Part shown: one piece after another, positions 60,501 to 64,000 of the stretch | How the letters are laid out: every line of letters starts with the position of its first letter | How positions within the stretch are numbered: position 1 is the first letter of the stretch | Source: Effrenium voratum | Taxonomy: Eukaryota; Sar; Dinophyceae; Suessiales; Symbiodiniaceae | DNA: 64,000 nucleotides | Assembly: GCA_963377175.1 (NCBI GenBank) | Contig: CAUJNA010001424.1 | Span: 582,501 to 646,500, forward strand | Direction of reading: 5' to 3' | Translations under genes and position numbers: made by a program | Notes under the pieces: model-generated | What the model saw: the letters and a program-made list of their open reading frames with translations, nothing else | What the model was told of the DNA's origin: nothing | The model's database searches: none

Positions 60501-63500
60501 TTAGTTGTTTATATTTTCACCTTTCTCTGCAGGTTCGTGACCATAGGTGCCGCTTCTAGGTCAGTCTAGTTGAAACATAGACAGATTCTGTTTCAATTGT
60601 CGAACCTTTTACCGCCAAAAGGCCTCCCAGGCTCATGTTTGTAGCGCGGTGTTCTAAAGGGACACCATTCTGTGCACCCATTCTTTCAACACTTCGCTGG
60701 AATTGTGGCAATTCCATTTTCTGAGAAGAAGGATCTCGGAAGGGGGAGAACAGCTTGAATTTGCCAGGTCCGCTATTTAGATGTTCTCTCTTAGCTATTC
60801 AAGGGTGTATACCTAGGGGTAAGAATCCATACCTCGAAAATCAGTACATGAAACGCCCTTTGATTGGTGGTTTGGCAGGGATACTCCTAGACACCAGTTG
60901 GACAGCGCTACAGAAACTTGACCAAGCATCCATGAAACATATCGACCTGTAGGATTTCCAAACCGTTTCTTAGAGAAACCATTCGGAAGCGCGTGTTATT
61001 TTGTTTGTATGTGTTAATATAGGAATTTGGACCCCAACAAGTCCGGGCTATGCTTTGCGCGCTACACCAACCTAAGCCAGGGCAACTCCGCCTCAAACAA
61101 ATGTGGGTCTGTCATTTTTGATGGTACTTTGTGTTTTGTAGTTTCAGCATCAACAACAAGGAAAACCACAATTGTTTGGGGTCCACTAAGAGACAGACCA
61201 CATATGAATATATATATATATAAATACCCATATGAGCAGCGTTTTTTAATCAAATGAAAGGGTTTATACAAAAAGGGAACTGCATGTACTTTGCGGAGGC
61301 AATCCTGGTTGGGGGCGCAGGCTCGCGTAGGCTTCAGCGCGTAGGCTGTTGTGTCACCCCTCGCGTAGGCTTTTCGCGTAGGCGTTTGTTGAACAAATCA
61401 TGACTCAGTGCTGTTTGCCAAGTATAAATGAATTTGCTTCTTTTGCCTTCCTTCTGTTTGTTCTGGAGTCTTCGCGTAGGCTCCGCGTAAGCCCCGCGTA
61501 GGCATTCGCGTAGGCTTTCAAGGCATTTTGGGTACATAGACCTTTTCTGGCAGCGAGATCCTTGGACAGATGCGGGCTTCTCACTTGTACTGCAATTCTG
61601 ATCTTAGAGCCGGAGCTGCCAAAACTGCACTTGTACTGAAAAGTTGCGATTTTCCAGCTGTAGCTGCCACAGTGCACTTTGACACTTGAACTCAACATTT
61701 GCCCGCGTAGGCATTCGCGTAGGCACCTGGAAGCTGACTTGTGCTCGCGTAGGGACCCCTCGCAGGCCGCGTAGGTTTGCGTAGGCCTTCGCGTAGGCAT
61801 GCAAGTAGCGTATAGGGCTCGAACCACCAAAAAAAATATGGGTTCCTCTGAAAATTCGGGATTCCCATTTCGGTTTCTCCTCAACCAATCCCACCAAAAC
61901 AAAGATCCTTCCACAAAAGAAACACACTCATGTTTGTTCTCCCTGAACATCTCTTGGGTGAACCCTTTTGGTTTGCTTTCTCGTGGGGAAACCCAAAGGT
62001 AAATCACCGGTTTAGTCACTTTCCTATACAAACCTTGAAAACTCGCCATGTTCTTTTTTGGGGGGTGGTTCCTTTAAAGGAGCGGGGAAACCCGCAGGAA
62101 ATCGACCGGAAGAGGGGGGGTTCCTTCTAAGAGCCGCAGGTGGTCTTCGAGGAGCACTACAAGGAGGTGAAGCTCGCAGGCACTGAGGCCACGCCGGAGC
62201 AGAGCCGCAAGGACCGGCCAATCGATCCCTGGACCCTTGGTGGTTCCCAGCCATCTGGCCCCTTAGCTCTTTAGCTTGGGGTTTAGAGGTCTTTTTCATT
62301 TAACCAAAAGTCAAACTTTGAGCAGGAGTTCTGAGGACAGCCCAGAAACCAACCACCAGGGTGTGGTACTCTTTCTTCATTTTTTTGCCAACCCGAAACA
62401 AATGAAGTTGTCTCAAAGGAATCGGATTTCAAGAATGGCCTATCGGCCTTTCCTGGCTTCCCTTTAAAACCAGCCAACAGGGACCACCCAATGAATGTTT
62501 CCCAAAATCGGGGGATCCGTCCAGGTGGTTGGTGTCCTTTCGGTTTCCCTACATACCAAACAGGGTGTCCCCAATTTTGAGAACTAAATTCCTCTGGGTG
62601 ACACTCGTCTTTTTGGAGAATACCCCGAAATAGAGTGGTAAAGGAGAAACCAAAGGAAACTCAGCGTTTTGTTGACACAGCCAAAGGAATGTGGGTGGCT
62701 CGCAGGGAAGCAAGGAAACCAACCATTTTAGTGGACCCAGTTTTTAGAAACACCCTTGATATTTTTTTTTTTTTCGGGGGGCGGGGGGGGGGGGGGGACA
62801 TTTGTTCTGAGGGTATCATTTTTACGGCAGCCTTTTGGAGGATATCCCGAATACAAGATACAACTGTGCTTTTTGACGGTATCTTCTTTGGGACTTGAAT
62901 TGAAGGAAACCAAGCAGGAAACGAAAGGGGCAGACCATTACTTACTTTGTGTCCAGGCGCGCGTCATTGACATCAACATGTGGAGGATGCTTGGAGGATA
63001 TCACGTACCCATGAAGTGGGGGCATCCAATTGGCAAGCACAATGTGACCATTGTTTCACACCAGCTTCATATTGCGTTTGAACAATACAAACCACTGGTA
63101 CCATGCCCAGTGGAAGCTTCAGCTGTCAGCACCAGCTTCTCTTTGAACCGACCTGTTGGTTGACGTTACGAGTACGCGAGTAGCAGGAAATGTGCGGGCA
63201 CTCATGACTTGGGCAGTCGTTTCCTCAATCAGAGGATACCAGCGGACCATACGGGAACCCTCTTTTGCTTGGCGTTGAAGGCAAACCATAAGGGGAAAAT
63301 AAAAACAAAAACAATTTTGGCGACGCCTAATTTCAAGCCAAGCCCTGCAGAATTCCTGAGATCCTTTGGGCAGATGAAGCTTTGACAGGAACCACTGAGT
63401 CTCTTTGAAACCGGCATTCCTTGGACTGGCCAGGTGGAGAATCCTTTGCCCGCCCCTGTTATAAACCAAATTCGAGCCCAAAAGAGGGAGTGTTCGCCCT

Positions 63501-64000
63501 TTGAAAATTCGTCAATCCTCCGGCTTTGAGTCCAAACCCAAACCAACCCAAACCAAACCAACTCAACTCAACCCAACCCAACCCTTTTGTTGTGTCTCAG
63601 CATTCCCAAGTCTCGGGTCTGGCGCCTCGCGGCCTCGCGGCCTCGCGGCCTCGCGCAAGTCGCGCTCTCCCTGCCCAAGGCTTGGGGGAGCTGCTGCCTC
63701 GGAGCCGCTGGCAGTCCACCTGGGGATTTTGGGAGACGAAGTATGGAGATCCCCCAAGCCAGTGGTTGCCTGAACCTCCCCCCCCCAAACAACCAGCCAG
63801 TGGTTTCCCCAACCAACCCAACCCACACCAACCAACCAACCAGTGGTTTCCCTCAAAACCCCCCCCCAACCCCAACCAGTGGGTTCCCTTTGGTTGCTCT
63901 TCAAAAGCCACCCAAAGAGTTTTTTCAGGGGGCATTCGCAGGACGACAAGAAGCTGAAGGATGGCTTCGACCGGTATTTGCCGCCGGATTGCGACTTTGT
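51564..64000 (+). CDS. 1,3-beta-glucan (callose) synthase, N-terminal region, partial
   Basis: GT48 enzymes polymerise UDP-glucose into 1,3-beta-glucan at membranes. Deduced exons: 51,564-51,658 ([15 protein letters not shown]); 52,947-53,027 ([18 protein letters not shown]); about 53,840-53,905 ([18 protein letters not shown]); about 54,897-54,960 ([19 protein letters not shown]); 57,587-57,694 ([20 protein letters not shown]); 57,834-57,890 ([19 protein letters not shown]); 58,672-58,708 ([13 protein letters not shown]); 58,943-58,998 ([18 protein letters not shown]); 62,140-62,187 ([16 protein letters not shown]); 63,942-64,000 ([19 protein letters not shown]), running off the end. Joined, [15 protein letters not shown] and [12 protein letters not shown] match the conserved FGFQ.D.V.NQ.EHL and LIWGEAAN.RFMPE blocks of callose synthases, in the right order. 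The catalytic domain lies beyond the window. Donors at 51,659 (GA), 53,028, 58,709, 58,999 and 62,188 (GC) are non-GT. The 57.6-57.9 kb exons are placed only by phase, and the true N-terminus is upstream or unknown. Confidence 0.7.
53714..53805 (+). mobile_element. A-family element inside a glucan synthase intron (copy A5)
   Basis: CTAGGTCCCCCAAAAAAGGT at the left, TTCCCCTACTAAAATAGGCT in the middle, ATCTGGAGGACCTAG at the right. It is shorter at the left than other copies. It lies in the intron between exons 52,947-53,027 and 53,840, ending 34 bp before the latter. Confidence 0.75.
56708..56880. repeat. Degenerate CCCTAAA-type repeat
   Basis: AACCCTAACC, GCCCTAAACCCTAAACCAAC, ACCCTAAACCAACCCTAAAC and similar units recur. 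This resembles the TTTAGGG telomere repeat used by plants and reported in dinoflagellates, but it is interspersed with other bases. More CCCTAAGCC-type units appear near 57,480-57,540. Confidence 0.5.
56919..57152. repeat. CAGACA microsatellite
   Basis: (CAGACA)n with CAGACC, CAGATAGA and CAGACG variants, in blocks. Ser/Val/Cys and Gln/Thr frames over it are artefacts. Confidence 0.95.
58751..58921 (+). mobile_element. C-family inverted-repeat element inside an intron (copy C4)
   Basis: GTTGACCCCAGAAACATCAA then CCCCAGTTT at the left, and AAACTGGGGTTCATCAATAT then GGGGTCAAC at the right, form inverted repeats of about 29 bp. The element makes up most of the 234-bp intron 58,709-58,942 that splits the [12 protein letters not shown] motif of the glucan synthase. 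Confidence 0.8.
58999..62139 (+). other. Glucan synthase intron (3.1 kb)
   Basis: Donor GAG|GCCACG, acceptor CCGCAG|G. No internal exon can be fixed. Weak codon-like stretches at 59,340-59,400 ([13 protein letters not shown] before GTGAGA) and 61,030-61,110 ([20 protein letters not shown]) were considered. It contains the GCGTAGGC cluster and a (TA)n tract near 61,208-61,220. Confidence 0.45.
61322..61800. repeat. GCGTAGGC motif cluster
   Basis: GCGTAGGC occurs eleven times exactly, plus GCGTAAGC, GCGTAGGG and GCGTAGGT variants, all on the same strand. They form three subclusters (about 61,325-61,385, 61,474-61,520 and 61,704-61,800). Unique sequence of 10-190 bp separates occurrences, so it is a dispersed motif and not a tandem array. 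On the minus strand it gives recurrent Ala-Tyr-Ala / Leu-Arg frames. Confidence 0.75.
62760..63140 (+). other. Codon-like stretch, possible exon or element fragment
   Basis: A plus frame from about 62,945 reads [20 protein letters not shown] and then [24 protein letters not shown] without a stop for about 80 codons. No family match came to mind, splice sites are not clear, and the frame ends inside the 26-bp interspersed repeat. Confidence 0.3.
63142..63167 (+). repeat. 26-bp interspersed repeat, second copy
   Basis: Exact copy of the segment at 45,740-45,765, including GAACCGACCTGTTGGTTGAC. Confidence 0.7.
63618..63656. repeat. CCTCGCGG octamer tandem repeat
   Basis: Four consecutive copies of CCTCGCGG. 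It directly precedes a possible exon ([20 protein letters not shown] at about 63,680-63,745) that would fall between the last two glucan synthase exons but whose phase is unresolved. Confidence 0.8.

Overview
The window looks like nuclear DNA of a dinoflagellate. I base this on the intron style and not on a marker gene. Short coding islands (about 40-370 bp) are spread through 0.1-3 kb of non-coding DNA. Many exons begin with G directly after an AG acceptor (AG|G). Several 5' splice sites that are fixed by homology or reading frame are GC or GA rather than GT. Non-coding DNA is full of microsatellites, homopolymer C/G tracts and short inverted-repeat elements of the kind called introners. No rRNA, tRNA, CRISPR, operon or spliced-leader gene was recognised, and the species cannot be told from this sequence.

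Layout. 1-1,330: GAT-rich satellite and a minisatellite. 2,138-5,422 (minus): a multi-exon gene whose frame is broken at about seven points. 5.6-6.75 kb: TGTA microsatellite. 7,575-11,350 (minus): three phase-compatible exons of an unknown gene; one of its introns (88 bp) is almost entirely an inverted-repeat element. 17,425-20,880 (plus): a nearly complete six-exon gene for a Cys-rich protein ending in a SHOCT domain. 24.4-25.7 kb: CTA microsatellite with duplicated spacers. 25.9-50.5 kb: mostly isolated plus-strand exons of unknown genes, plus one minus-strand exon at 34.5 kb. 42.8-44.0 kb: an expanded inverted-repeat element filled with minisatellites. 46.3-47.15 kb: CCCA/CCCGCACACA microsatellite with a 100-base assembly gap. 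51,564-64,000 (plus, running off the end): N-terminal region of a 1,3-beta-glucan (callose) synthase.

The most interesting structure is the set of short interspersed inverted-repeat families. I name them A (CTAGGT...ACCTAG, about 100 bp), B (CCCAGAGGGTC ends, about 80 bp), C (GTTGACCCC ends, 77 bp to 1.2 kb) and D (ATGGCCGTGGGTCA ends, about 100-120 bp). They lie inside introns or next to candidate exons on both strands and often supply the splice-site dinucleotides, as expected for intron-generating elements. A second unusual signal is a set of loci in which one private 6-8 base motif (GCGTAGGC, GCGGAAGG, CCGTGG, CCTCGCGG) is sprinkled many times in one orientation over 40-500 bp.

Exon boundaries were deduced by eye from reading frame, splice dinucleotides and, for the glucan synthase only, remembered family motifs. 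No transcript evidence or database search was available.
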